From contig JAFZKY010000061.1 in the NCBI GenBank assembly GCA_017551725.1, positions 52,137 through 116,136 of the forward strand: a stretch of 64,000 nt of DNA, written 5' to 3'. This document shows, piece after piece, positions 1 to 8,464 of the stretch. The first letter of the stretch is position 1; the number at the start of each line of letters is the position of its first letter. The DNA comes from Bacteroidales bacterium. Lineage in GTDB: Bacteria > Bacteroidota > Bacteroidia > Bacteroidales > WCHB1-69. The position numbers were made by a program, and so were the translations under genes. A model generated the notes under the pieces. It did no database searches. It was not told the DNA's origin and saw only the letters and a program-made list of their open reading frames with translations.

Positions 1-464
1 ACGAATTCAACATTCCCCGCATCGCGCAGATGACGCAGAAGACCAACCAGTTCAACCTTACCACCAAGCGTTATACGGATGCAGATGTGAAAGATTTTCT
101 CTCCAATGGATGGAAGATATGGTGCGTCAGTGTGGCGGACCGCTTCGGTGACAATGGTATTACGGGCTGCATCATGATTAATGGGGATGAGATTGACACC
201 TTTTTGCTCAGCTGTCGCATCCTCGGCAAAGGCATCGAAAAAGCTTTTATCAAGAAGGTTATGGCCTTGCTGAAAGAGGACGGCATTGTTTCATTGAAGG
301 CCGCCTATCAGCCCACAGCCAAAAACGCACAGGTGGCCGACTTCTACGACCGGTGCGGTTTCACGTGTGTGACCGAGAATGCTGACGGCAGCAAGAACTA
401 TGTTTTGGACCTGAACGCTGCCGATCTGGAAATTGAGAAGTATTATCACATAAATTTGAAATAA
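1..464 (+). CDS. FkbH-like protein, C-terminal part (5' end outside window)
   Basis: The reading frame is open from base 3 with no upstream stop, and the residues before the first ATG at 30 (EFNIPRIAQMTQKTNQFNL) match the C-terminal half of FkbH-like HAD-superfamily proteins. The gene therefore starts before the window. What remains looks like the GNAT-like C-terminal domain, including the typical 'NQFNLTTKRY' entry and a late 'FYDRCGF' acetyltransferase-like segment. Known FkbH proteins load a three-carbon glyceryl unit onto an acyl carrier protein. An ACP gene follows after one base, which supports that role. The link to the sugar genes downstream is inference: the glyceryl or other acyl group may decorate an amino sugar. 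Confidence 0.85.
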   Translation, partial: EFNIPRIAQMTQKTNQFNLTTKRYTDADVKDFLSNGWKIWCVSVADRFGDNGITGCIMINGDEIDTFLLSCRILGKGIEKAFIKKVMALLKEDGIVSLKAAYQPTAKNAQVADFYDRCGFTCVTENADGSKNYVLDLNAADLEIEKYYHINLK

Positions 465-465
465 G

Positions 466-696
466 ATGGAAGAAAAAGTACTTGAAATATTGAAAAATGT
501 CTTTGAGCTGGACACCGTGGACACAACCTGTTCACAGCAAACCTGCGAAAAATGGGATTCTATGGGTCAGCTAAATCTTGTTGTAGAATTGGAGAGCGAG
601 TTTGACATCTCGCTGGAACCGGAGGAAATCGGGGAGATGACCTCGTTCCAAGATATTATAAGAATTTTGAATGATAAAGGAATTAAGAATGAATAG
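466..696 (+). CDS. Acyl carrier protein
   Basis: This 76-residue acidic protein has the four-helix ACP pattern. The likely phosphopantetheine serine is in 'KWDSMGQLNLV' at about residue 32, where the classical motif is DSL/DSM. It begins one base after the FkbH-like stop and overlaps the neuB start by 8 nt, so the three genes are probably translationally coupled. It is not the fatty-acid ACP by context: it is a dedicated carrier in a glycan cluster, probably for the acyl unit made by the FkbH-like enzyme. The family assignment is firm; the cargo is inferred. Confidence 0.9.
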   Translation: MEEKVLEILKNVFELDTVDTTCSQQTCEKWDSMGQLNLVVELESEFDISLEPEEIGEMTSFQDIIRILNDKGIKNE

Positions 697-1696
697 AGTA
701 ATTATTATTGCAGAAGCTGGGGTTAACCATAATGGTGATATAACTATTGCGAAACAGCTAATTGATGAAGCAAAGCAGGCGGGTGCTGATTATGTGAAAT
801 TCCAAACAGCAAGTTCTCCCTCTGCAGTTACATCTAAATTTGCCAATATGGCGGAATATCAAAAAAGGAATGTGGGTCGGGAAGAAAGTCAATTAGAGTT
901 TTTAAAGGATTTTACTCTGCCACTAGATGCATTCAAACTATTAAAATCATATTGTGATGAAATTGGAATCAATTTTTTGTCCACACCGTTTGATTTGAAT
1001 GCTGTTGACTTCCTTTATGATTTGGGTATGGATTTCATGAAAGTCCCGTCTGGGGAAGTGACGAATCTGCCGTATCTTAAAAAAGTGGCTTCAAAGAAGT
1101 TACCCGTTGTAATGTCTTCGGGTATGTGCAAAATGGATGAAGTTGAGTCTGCTTTGAATGTCTTTTATAAGGAAGGTCTTAGACCAGATGACATTACATT
1201 GTTGCATTGCAACACCGAATACCCCACTCCTTTTGAGGATGTGAATCTAAAAGCGATGCTTACGATGAGGAATGCTTTTGGAGTGAATATCGGCTATTCC
1301 GACCATACCCGTGGCATTGAGGTTCCTATCGCGGCAGTAGCTTTGGGTGCAACGGTCATAGAAAAGCATTTCACCCTTGATCGTAATATGCCCGGCCCGG
1401 ACCACAAAGCATCTCTGGAACCGAATGAACTCAAAGCGATGGTGAATGCAATCAGAAATATCGAAAAAGCTATGGGAAATGGGGAGAAAAAAGTATCGGA
1501 TTCTGAAAGAAAGAATATTGCTATTGCGAGGAGAAGTATAGTTGCGGCTAAAGATATACATAAAGGAGAACTCCTTACAGAAGAAAACTTGACGGTAAAG
1601 CGCCCCGGCACAGGAATCTCTCCGATGCGTTGGGAGGAGGTGCTGGGAACAAAATCCGTGCGGGATTTTACGGAGGATGAATTGATAGAATTGTAA
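689..1696 (+). CDS. neuB: N-acetylneuraminate / legionaminate synthase (NeuB family)
   Basis: NeuB enzymes condense phosphoenolpyruvate with an N-acylated hexose to form a nine-carbon nonulosonic acid. The protein opens with 'VIIIAEAGVNHNGD', a family hallmark, has 'GYSDHTRG' and 'EKHFTLDRNMPGPDHKAS' in the TIM barrel, and ends with a SAF/antifreeze-like domain over about the last 60 residues. I chose ATG 689 over ATG 671 because family members start right at this motif; the start overlaps the ACP stop. Length, 335 residues, is normal. Whether the substrate is ManNAc (sialic acid) or a 2,4-diacetamido sugar (legionaminic acid) cannot be read from the sequence, but the PtmE-like gene at 5265 favours the legionaminic route. 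Confidence 0.93.
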   Translation: MNRVIIIAEAGVNHNGDITIAKQLIDEAKQAGADYVKFQTASSPSAVTSKFANMAEYQKRNVGREESQLEFLKDFTLPLDAFKLLKSYCDEIGINFLSTPFDLNAVDFLYDLGMDFMKVPSGEVTNLPYLKKVASKKLPVVMSSGMCKMDEVESALNVFYKEGLRPDDITLLHCNTEYPTPFEDVNLKAMLTMRNAFGVNIGYSDHTRGIEVPIAAVALGATVIEKHFTLDRNMPGPDHKASLEPNELKAMVNAIRNIEKAMGNGEKKVSDSERKNIAIARRSIVAAKDIHKGELLTEENLTVKRPGTGISPMRWEEVLGTKSVRDFTEDELIEL

Positions 1697-1706
1697 TGTT
1701 GGGAAA

Positions 1707-3389
1707 ATGACGCCGACCGACCTCATACATATTATTCAGCAGGGTGAATCCGCGACTGTGGAGTTTAAAGATGCAGCAAAGGGGCTCCCTTTGTCCTTTT
1801 ATGAGACTGCTGTTAGCTTTTCTAATACAGATGGCGGAGTGGTATTGCTCGGAGTGAATGATGATGGCGAATTCACAGGATTGTCAATGGAGAAGTGCCA
1901 AAAGATGTCAAAAGATGTTGTTTCAACACTAAACTCCATAGATTGTGTCTCCCCCGTTATTTATGTTCAGCCTTTCATCATCAGTTTTCCTGAAGGAAGT
2001 GTTGTCGTTTGTCAGTTCCCTGCTAGTAGTCAAGTACACCAATATAAAGGAGATATTTTTGTTCGGGAGTATGAGGCGGATATTAGAATTACAGACAATC
2101 AGCAGCGAGTGAGTGATCTGTACCTTCGGAAAAGAAATTTTTTCACAGAATCGACTATATACCCTTATTTGGGAATGTCCGATTTGGATGAAAAGCTATT
2201 TGATAAGGCTCGTGCACTCATCCGAGGTTATCGGAGTGACCATCCGTGGCTGACATTGAGCAATGAGGAATTGTTGCGGAGTTCATCGCTATATATCAAA
2301 GATTTTCAAAGTGGACAACAAGGGTACACTTTGGCAGCAGCATTAGTGTTCGGAAAAGACACCACCATCCAGTCTCTATTGCCAGCATACAAAGTGGAAG
2401 CAATTGTTAGAATCAATAATAAAGACCGCTGGGACGATCGTATTATACCGCCATTGCGAACGAATCTGATAGACACCTATATCGAACTGAAAAACTTTAT
2501 TAACAGACATCTGCCTGAGAAATTTTATTTAGAGGGGGACCAACGAGTGGATTTGCGTGACAAAATTTTCAGGGAGGTGATTGCCAATGCCATCGTCCAT
2601 CGTGAATACACCAGTGCATACGCCACAGAACTGATTATTACAAAATCTGAGGTGCGGATTACCAATCCTAATAAGCCTCTTTTTCATGGATTTATACATA
2701 AAAACGACTTTACTCCCTATCCAAAAAATCCTAATCTCCGAAAATTTTTCACTGCTTTTGGGTGGACGGAAGAAATCGGTTCTGGAATCCGCAACACGAA
2801 CCATTATGTCCCTCTTTACAGTGACGATGCAGTGCCATCTTTTGAGGAGAAAGAAATTTTTGTGACCAAAATTCCGTTGCAGCATTACATATTCAAACCA
2901 TACGTTGAGCATTTTGCATTGTGGCTGAATCTTCCTGTAGATCCCATAGAACATCTCAAATTGGGATTGGCTAAACAGGAGATTCCTTCGCATCTGTTTG
3001 ATGCTACTTGGGAAGAGCTTCTTTTGGATTTGGTACCGAGTTGGGTGGAAAAAGGAACCAAGTTGAAAGAATTTTTATATTCTGGCACACAATCTCTTAC
3101 GATTGAAAAAATAAAAAAAGTACCGAGTTGGAACAAAAAATGCACCGAGTTGCTCCCGAAGAAAATCTGGTACATTATTACTATTTTGGCATTATGCGCA
3201 ACACCTACTTCTTTCGGGGAATTATTGAAATTCTTCCAATATAAAAATCAATATTCTTTTAGGGAAACATACTTGTTCCCTTTGCGTAAATTGGATTTTC
3301 TCTGCCTGACCAAGCCCGATACACCCAATGCCCCTGACAATAAGTATGTGATTACGGAAGCTGGGAAAGCCTTTTTGTTGAATATATAG
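1707..3389 (+). CDS. AlbA_2 / HATPase_c_4 ATP-binding protein (Schlafen-like AAA_4 family)
   Basis: This 560-residue protein has an AlbA_2 nucleic-acid-binding domain over about residues 10-130 ('ESATVEFKDA', 'GGVVLLGVNDDGEFTG') and a HATPase_c_4-type domain near 280-400 ('FREVIANAIVHREY', 'FGWTEEIGSGI'). The C-terminal third carries two imperfect 'VPSW..K.T.L' repeats and probably a winged helix. Relatives are annotated as transcriptional regulators or putative ATP-dependent helicases, with no firm function; some occur in defence or stress loci. It sits between neuB (10-nt gap) and neuC (2-nt gap), in the same operon, although it has no known role in sugar synthesis. A regulator of the glycan operon or a recent insertion are both possible. 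Confidence 0.85.
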   Translation: MTPTDLIHIIQQGESATVEFKDAAKGLPLSFYETAVSFSNTDGGVVLLGVNDDGEFTGLSMEKCQKMSKDVVSTLNSIDCVSPVIYVQPFIISFPEGSVVVCQFPASSQVHQYKGDIFVREYEADIRITDNQQRVSDLYLRKRNFFTESTIYPYLGMSDLDEKLFDKARALIRGYRSDHPWLTLSNEELLRSSSLYIKDFQSGQQGYTLAAALVFGKDTTIQSLLPAYKVEAIVRINNKDRWDDRIIPPLRTNLIDTYIELKNFINRHLPEKFYLEGDQRVDLRDKIFREVIANAIVHREYTSAYATELIITKSEVRITNPNKPLFHGFIHKNDFTPYPKNPNLRKFFTAFGWTEEIGSGIRNTNHYVPLYSDDAVPSFEEKEIFVTKIPLQHYIFKPYVEHFALWLNLPVDPIEHLKLGLAKQEIPSHLFDATWEELLLDLVPSWVEKGTKLKEFLYSGTQSLTIEKIKKVPSWNKKCTELLPKKIWYIITILALCATPTSFGELLKFFQYKNQYSFRETYLFPLRKLDFLCLTKPDTPNAPDNKYVITEAGKAFLLNI

Positions 3390-3391
3390 TT

Positions 3392-4567
3392 ATGAGAAAA
3401 ATCTGCGTCATTACCGGAACCCGCGCCGAATACGGCCTGCTCAGTCGCCTGATGCGAATGATAAAGGACGACAAGGAAACCTTATTGCAGATTGTGGCCA
3501 CCAATATGCACCTGTCGCCCAAATTTGGCAATACCTATCAGGAAGTTGAAAATGATGGTTTTACCATAGATTATAAGGTTCCTATTATTGATGAAAATGC
3601 TCCGGATACAGCCACCACTACCGTGTTGTCGTTGTCGAAAGCGTTGGCTGGTTTTGCCAAGGCGTACGAATCGCTCCAGCCAGATTTAATTGTGATTTTG
3701 GGCGACCGCTATGAGATGTTGGCCGCCGCATCCGCTGCCCTGATTTTCAAGATTCCAGTGGCACACCTCTATGGTGGTGAAATCACCGAAGGAGCATACG
3801 ATGATGCTATCCGTCATTCTATCACTAAAATGAGCCACCTGCATTTTACCTCTACCGAAGCCTATCGCAAGCGTGTGATTCAGATGGGTGAACAGCCCGA
3901 TCGCGTTTTTTGTGTGGGTGCCATTGGGGTGGAAAATGCCAAGAAGGTACCGCTGATGTCGAAAGAGGAAATAGAAGAGTCATTGGGATTTCACTTGGAT
4001 AGGAACACGGTGCTGGCGACGTATCATCCGGTGACGAATAAGGTTGAGGATGAGGTTAAGGATAAGGATGAGGTTGAGGGATTCTTTGCGGCATTGGGAG
4101 AGAGGAAGGATTTGCGGATTTTGTTCACGATGCCGAACTCCGATACGGGCGGACAGGTGATTATGGAGCGGATTAAACAGTTTGTAGCGCAAAATCCGGA
4201 AAGGAGTATTGCCTTTACTTCTTTAGGGATGAAACGGTACTTGTCTGTCTTGCAATATGTCGGCGCAGTAATCGGGAACTCTTCCAGCGGTTTGGCGGAG
4301 GTGCCGACCTTTCATATCCCTACATTGAATATCGGTGACCGTCAGAAAGGGCGAACGGCGGGTAAAAGTGTCATTCATTGTGGAACTTCCAAAGATGAGA
4401 TTTTGACAGGGTTGGCCAAAATCGTCTCTCCTGAAATTCGTCGAATGGCGCAGCAGTCATCCAATCCCTACGAAAAAGAAGGCACCGCCAAGCATATCTT
4501 TGAGGTAATCAAGAACTACCCGTTACATAATATCACGCAGAAACATTTTTACGATATTAACCAATGA
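3392..4567 (+). CDS. neuC: UDP-N-acetylglucosamine 2-epimerase, hydrolysing (NeuC family)
   Basis: NeuC-type enzymes cleave UDP from UDP-GlcNAc (or a UDP-diacetamido sugar in the LegG branch) while epimerising C2, giving the ManNAc-type substrate of NeuB. Seen: 'ITGTRAEYGLL' at the N terminus, 'ILGDRYEMLAAA', 'HLYGGEITEGAYDDAIRHSI', 'SSSGLAEVPTF' and 'NIGDRQKGR', all family hallmarks. The 391-residue length is normal apart from a charged insertion after 'ATYHPVTN' encoded by a hexamer repeat. The stop overlaps the neuA start by 4 nt (ATGA), so translation is coupled. Confidence 0.93.
   Translation: MRKICVITGTRAEYGLLSRLMRMIKDDKETLLQIVATNMHLSPKFGNTYQEVENDGFTIDYKVPIIDENAPDTATTTVLSLSKALAGFAKAYESLQPDLIVILGDRYEMLAAASAALIFKIPVAHLYGGEITEGAYDDAIRHSITKMSHLHFTSTEAYRKRVIQMGEQPDRVFCVGAIGVENAKKVPLMSKEEIEESLGFHLDRNTVLATYHPVTNKVEDEVKDKDEVEGFFAALGERKDLRILFTMPNSDTGGQVIMERIKQFVAQNPERSIAFTSLGMKRYLSVLQYVGAVIGNSSSGLAEVPTFHIPTLNIGDRQKGRTAGKSVIHCGTSKDEILTGLAKIVSPEIRRMAQQSSNPYEKEGTAKHIFEVIKNYPLHNITQKHFYDINQ
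4040..4081 (+). repeat. In-frame hexamer repeat inside neuC
   Basis: Seven imperfect hexamers of the form (A/G)AGG(A/T)T encode a lysine/glutamate/valine/aspartate stretch inserted after the conserved 'YHPVT' motif of NeuC. The period keeps the frame, so copy-number change would lengthen or shorten a surface loop without inactivating the enzyme. Confidence 0.7.
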
Positions 4568-5262
4568 CCCCATTAATTATCATTCCTGCTCGTGGCGGCA
4601 GTAAAGGCATCCCGCATAAAAATATTAAATTGCTGAATGGCAAGCCGTTGATTTGTTATTCTATTGATGTCGCCCGCCAATATACGATCGATGAGAATAT
4701 ATGTGTTACCACGGATGACAATGAAATTATTTCTGTTGTTGAACAGTATGGTTTGAAAGTCCCTTTTGTTCGTCCGGCAGAACTGGCTACTGACACCGCT
4801 TCCAGCAATGATGTTTTAGTACACGCATTGAATTTTTATGAATCCCAAGGGCGACAAGTGGATGTAGTCATATTATTGCAACCCACTTCTCCATTCAGAA
4901 AAGTTTCTTTTGTAAAAGAGGCCGTTGAATTGTACAACGAAGACTTGGATATGGTAGTTTCGGTTAAAGAAACCTCGGCAAACCCGTATTATAATTGTTT
5001 TGAAGAAGATACGAATGGCTTTTTATTGATTAGCAAATCGATTAGTCACCCCATTACTCGCCGTCAGGATGCACCAAAAGTATGGGAATACAACGGTTCG
5101 ATATATGTGATTAATCCAATTTCGTTAAAAGACAAAGGGATGCAGCATTTTATGAAAATCAGAAAATATCCAATGCCTGAATTGTATTCGGTTGATATTG
5201 ATCATCTTTTTGATTGGAAAATAGCCGAGTTATTACTAAATGAAAATATGATAGAATTGTAA
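4564..5262 (+). CDS. neuA: Acylneuraminate cytidylyltransferase (CMP-nonulosonate synthetase)
   Basis: NeuA-family enzymes activate the nonulosonic acid with CTP to give the CMP-sugar used by glycosyltransferases. The N-terminal 'IIPARGGSKGIPHKNI' motif is the CTP-binding signature; 'LLQPTSPFR' and 'YSVDIDHLFDW' are further family motifs. At 232 residues it is the short single-domain form. It overlaps neuC by 4 nt and is followed two bases later by the CBS-nucleotidyltransferase gene. Confidence 0.93.
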   Translation: MTPLIIIPARGGSKGIPHKNIKLLNGKPLICYSIDVARQYTIDENICVTTDDNEIISVVEQYGLKVPFVRPAELATDTASSNDVLVHALNFYESQGRQVDVVILLQPTSPFRKVSFVKEAVELYNEDLDMVVSVKETSANPYYNCFEEDTNGFLLISKSISHPITRRQDAPKVWEYNGSIYVINPISLKDKGMQHFMKIRKYPMPELYSVDIDHLFDWKIAELLLNENMIEL

Positions 5263-5264
5263 AA

Positions 5265-6299
5265 ATGAAAGATAAATACAAAATCTCATCTTCTTTGACT
5301 ATCCTTCAAGCCCTTACGGCATTGAATGAAATAGGCCATGCATCGCAAACTCTGTTTGTGGTGGATGAAAATGATAAAATGGTGGGGACTCTTACCGATG
5401 GTGATATCAGAAGAAGCTTGATTGCGGGAAATCCGATAGATGCCCCTGTGAGTTCGGTGATGCACACGGAATTTCAATTTGTAAAAGAAGCTGAATGGGA
5501 CGTGCGAAAATTGAAATCGCTGCGGAAGTTGAATATCCTGTTCATACCCATTTTGGATGAAGAACGGCATATTGTGGGCGTTTGCAATCTGATGAAATAT
5601 AAAAACATTCTTCCCATTGATGCCGTATTGATGGCTGGAGGCAAAGGCGAACGCTTGCGTCCTCTTACCGAACGCACCCCAAAACCATTGCTGCCAGTAG
5701 GGGAGAAGGCTATTATTGATTTCAACATCGACAATTTGGCCTATTATGGTGTAAAGAACATCTCGGTAACAGTCAATTATCTGAAAGAGCAGTTGGAGGA
5801 GCATTTTGCCGAGGAACGCAATGGCATCCAGGTGCGGTGCGTGCGCGAACCCCGCTTTTTGGGCACCATCGGTTCGCTGCGCTTTGTGGAGAAGTTCGAG
5901 AACGATACCATTCTCGTGATGAACTCCGACCTATTCACCAATATCGACTTGGAGGATTTCTATCTCCAGTTTGTTGAGACAGGTGCGGATATGTCGGCGG
6001 CCGCCATCCCATACTCCGTATCTGTGCCCTACGGCATCTTCAACGTGAATGAGGAAACCATCACCGGTCTGACCGAAAAGCCCACCTACAACTACTATGC
6101 CAACGCCGGCATTTATCTAATCAAGCGTGAAATGCTGGATCTCATTCCCGCAGACACTTTCTTCAATGCCACCGATTTGATTGAACTGCTCATATCCCAA
6201 AAGAAAAGAGTAGTCCGCTTCCCTATCCACGGCTACTGGATCGACATCGGCAACAAGGACGAATACGCCAAAGCACAGGATATTGTGAGGCATTTGTAA
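5265..6299 (+). CDS. CBS-pair sugar-1-phosphate nucleotidyltransferase (PtmE-like)
   Basis: Residues 1 to about 115 form a CBS-domain pair ('LFVVDENDKMVGTLTDGDIRRS', split by a second repeat ending 'HIVGVCNLMKYK'), and the rest is an NTP-transferase with 'AVLMAGGKGERLRPLTERTPKPLLPV'-type nucleotide loop. The same architecture is found in Campylobacter PtmE, the glucosamine-1-phosphate guanylyltransferase that starts the GDP-linked legionaminic acid route. Together with NeuB, NeuC and NeuA homologues this argues for legionaminic acid rather than sialic acid, but PtmF/PtmA/LegB/LegC/LegH are not in view and may lie before base 1. Last gene of the operon. Confidence 0.85.
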   Translation: MKDKYKISSSLTILQALTALNEIGHASQTLFVVDENDKMVGTLTDGDIRRSLIAGNPIDAPVSSVMHTEFQFVKEAEWDVRKLKSLRKLNILFIPILDEERHIVGVCNLMKYKNILPIDAVLMAGGKGERLRPLTERTPKPLLPVGEKAIIDFNIDNLAYYGVKNISVTVNYLKEQLEEHFAEERNGIQVRCVREPRFLGTIGSLRFVEKFENDTILVMNSDLFTNIDLEDFYLQFVETGADMSAAAIPYSVSVPYGIFNVNEETITGLTEKPTYNYYANAGIYLIKREMLDLIPADTFFNATDLIELLISQKKRVVRFPIHGYWIDIGNKDEYAKAQDIVRHL

Positions 6300-6302
6300 T
6301 AA

Positions 6303-6335
6303 GTATAATTTTGAGATTTTTTCTCAAAATTATAC
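6303..6335. promoter_or_regulatory. Perfect 14-bp inverted repeat between glycan operon and defence island
   Basis: Arms GTATAATTTTGAGA (6303-6316) and TCTCAAAATTATAC (6322-6335) are perfect complements around a T5 loop. It lies 4 bases after the stop of the PtmE-like gene and 20 bases before the -7 element of the RloA-like gene. It could end the glycan operon, although the run of seven T begins only 9 bases after the stem, or be an operator for the defence genes. Confidence 0.65.
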
Positions 6336-6354
6336 ATAAAATAATTTTTTTCTG

Positions 6355-6362
6355 TATATTTG
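6355..6362 (+). promoter_or_regulatory. -7 promoter element TATATTTG for rloA-like gene
   Basis: TATATTTG fits the Bacteroidota -7 consensus TAnnTTTG and is followed by an AT-rich leader to the ATG at 6402. I see no clear TTG -33 element at the expected distance. Confidence 0.55.
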
Positions 6363-6401
6363 CACTCCCAAAAATAAAGATATATTTAAACGTAAATAAT
6401 T

Positions 6402-7679
6402 ATGCTACTTGAATTTACGGTAGGAAATTATCGTTCTTTTTACGATAATAGGACATTTTCCATGCTTTCGCAGAAAATTAGTGAGGAGGCAAAAGAAAAT
6501 GTAAACCATGTGCTGTCATACGATATCCTTAAAACGTTGGCTGTCTATGGGGCTAATTCGAGCGGGAAATCCAATCTGATCAATGCCATGCAGACAATGG
6601 ATTCATGTGTGCTCACCTCGGTTAAGCTCAACCCTAATGAAGAGCTGATGTATGATCCCTTCCTGCTTCGTAAAGGCAATGACAAGCCCACTGTATTCGA
6701 AGTGTCGTTCTTAAAAAATGAGTACTGCTATCGTTATGGATTTTCATATAACCGGACAAAGATTGTTGATGAGTGGCTTTTTCGACGTACGACCAAACGT
6801 TCAAAAGAACAAACCATCTTTATTCGTAATGAAGAGGGGATTGCATACGATGATAAGAAGTTTCCCGATGGCCCTGATAATGTTGCCTTAAAGACGGGAG
6901 TGAATGGTAACCGCTTGCTTCTTTCTCTTTGCGCGCAATTGGGTGGCAATATTTCCAGTCAGGTGATTTCATGGTTTGAGACGGATTTTAATGTAGTGTC
7001 TGGCCTTAATAACCAAGGATATCGTAGTTTCTCAAAGCTTTTATTCCATAATAATAGGGGAGAAAGCAGAAAAGCAATGAGTTTTTTCAAGAAATTACAA
7101 TTGGGATTCAATGAGATTTCAACACAAGAAGAGCAATTGGCAATTCCAGATGGGACGCCGAAAAATCTTATCCCATTGTTGAGTAGAGAAATCCTTGGTA
7201 GGAAAAACATCAAAATAGAGTCGGTACACAATTTGTATGATTCCAAAGGAAAGGGTTGTGGCTCAGTTAATTTCCCATTTGAGGATAGGGAGTCGTCAGG
7301 TACAAGAAAACTTTTTGATATGTCGGGACCTATCTTTGACACTTTGGAAAACGGAACCATACTGGTGATTGATGAGTTGGATGCGAAAATGCACCCGCTG
7401 ATTTCACAAGAAATCATACGGTTGTTTCATAATAGTGAAACGAACCCCAAAAATGCACAATTGATTTTCACTACGCATGATACTAATTTGTTGTCAACCA
7501 AAATGATGCGGCGTGATCAGATTTGGTTTACAGAAAAAAATGAGACAGAACAAACAGACTTGTATTGCCTCACAGATATCGTATTTCCCGACGGCACAAA
7601 GCCACGCAATGATGCCAATTACGAAAAGAATTATATCGCCGGTCGATATGGTGCTATTCCATACATTGTCAACGAGTAA
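6402..7679 (+). CDS. RloA / AbiLi-like AAA family ATPase
   Basis: This 425-residue protein is an ABC-like/AAA_15 ATPase. It starts 'MLLEFTVGNYRSF', has Walker A 'GANSSGKSN' near residue 50, Walker B 'TILVIDELDAKMHPL' near 320 and the H-loop 'FTTHDTNLLS'. It is followed 11 bases later by an RloB-type gene. In this family the pair is known as RloA/RloB or AbiLi/AbiLii, an abortive-infection type anti-phage module often near restriction systems and retrons. The pairing and both sequences support this; anti-phage activity here is inferred. Confidence 0.88.
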   Translation: MLLEFTVGNYRSFYDNRTFSMLSQKISEEAKENVNHVLSYDILKTLAVYGANSSGKSNLINAMQTMDSCVLTSVKLNPNEELMYDPFLLRKGNDKPTVFEVSFLKNEYCYRYGFSYNRTKIVDEWLFRRTTKRSKEQTIFIRNEEGIAYDDKKFPDGPDNVALKTGVNGNRLLLSLCAQLGGNISSQVISWFETDFNVVSGLNNQGYRSFSKLLFHNNRGESRKAMSFFKKLQLGFNEISTQEEQLAIPDGTPKNLIPLLSREILGRKNIKIESVHNLYDSKGKGCGSVNFPFEDRESSGTRKLFDMSGPIFDTLENGTILVIDELDAKMHPLISQEIIRLFHNSETNPKNAQLIFTTHDTNLLSTKMMRRDQIWFTEKNETEQTDLYCLTDIVFPDGTKPRNDANYEKNYIAGRYGAIPYIVNE

Positions 7680-7690
7680 ATCAGAGAGAG

Positions 7691-8401
7691 ATGCCCGCAA
7701 TTAAGATAAAATTGGACCCCGCACTTGAGCGGCGATACGCGAAAAAGGCGCAAAAACATAAAGCCCGGAAGGTGGTGTGCAAAATTCTTATTGTTTGTGA
7801 GGGCACAAAAACAGAACCCAACTATTTTAAGGCATTTTCTTCTTTCAACAGAGGTACTACGGTTTACGATATTGAGGTAAAAGGATTGGGCAGGAACACT
7901 ATGGATGTGGTGGATAAGGCTATTGACCTCAAGAACAAAGGCGATTATGACCGCGTATGGACTGTGTTCGACAAAGACTCTTTTTCGGATGACAAATTCA
8001 ACGGAGCCATTATCAAAGCTGGGAGCAACGGTATTTGCTGTGCGTGGAGTAATGAGGCTTTCGAGCTGTGGTATCTATACCATTTTGTTAATCGTACAAC
8101 AGGAATGAGCAGGTCGGAATACCAGAAGGCCATTTCTAAGGCGGTTAACAGCTCCCCGAAATATAGGTTGAGGAATGCATACCAATATGCCAAAAACGAT
8201 GTTGACAATTATCGAATTATGACGCAATATGGCTCTATGGATAAAGCCATACTCTATGCAGAAGCGATGAGCAACCAATATACCGATCAACGTTATGCTA
8301 CGCATAATCCATGCACGATGGTATTTCGTTTGGTTCGTCAGCTGATAGGGAAAGACGAAGAATTGAATGAGGAACTGAAAAGGAAGATTGAAGGGTTTTA
8401 A
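7691..8401 (+). CDS. RloB / AbiLii-like protein (TOPRIM-like nuclease candidate)
   Basis: The 236-residue protein has the RloB hallmarks: a basic N terminus, 'ILIVCEGTKTEPNYFKAF' near residue 35, 'VWTVFDKDSF' near 95 and 'AWSNEAFELWYLYHF' near 120. The conserved E, DxD and following E match a TOPRIM-like active site, so a nuclease effector controlled by the preceding ATPase is the usual proposal. It is encoded 11 bases after the RloA-like gene and must be co-transcribed with it. Confidence 0.88.
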   Translation: MPAIKIKLDPALERRYAKKAQKHKARKVVCKILIVCEGTKTEPNYFKAFSSFNRGTTVYDIEVKGLGRNTMDVVDKAIDLKNKGDYDRVWTVFDKDSFSDDKFNGAIIKAGSNGICCAWSNEAFELWYLYHFVNRTTGMSRSEYQKAISKAVNSSPKYRLRNAYQYAKNDVDNYRIMTQYGSMDKAILYAEAMSNQYTDQRYATHNPCTMVFRLVRQLIGKDEELNEELKRKIEGF

Positions 8402-8464
8402 GAGACAAGGAGATGGGAAGTGTTAAAAAATTTTATAGGGTGAGTTGAAAATAATCTTGCTAAT

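Noticed and set aside
6303-6335. Inverted repeat as a certain intrinsic terminator
   Set aside because: The stem is AT-rich and no T run follows it directly, so it is only listed as a regulatory candidate.
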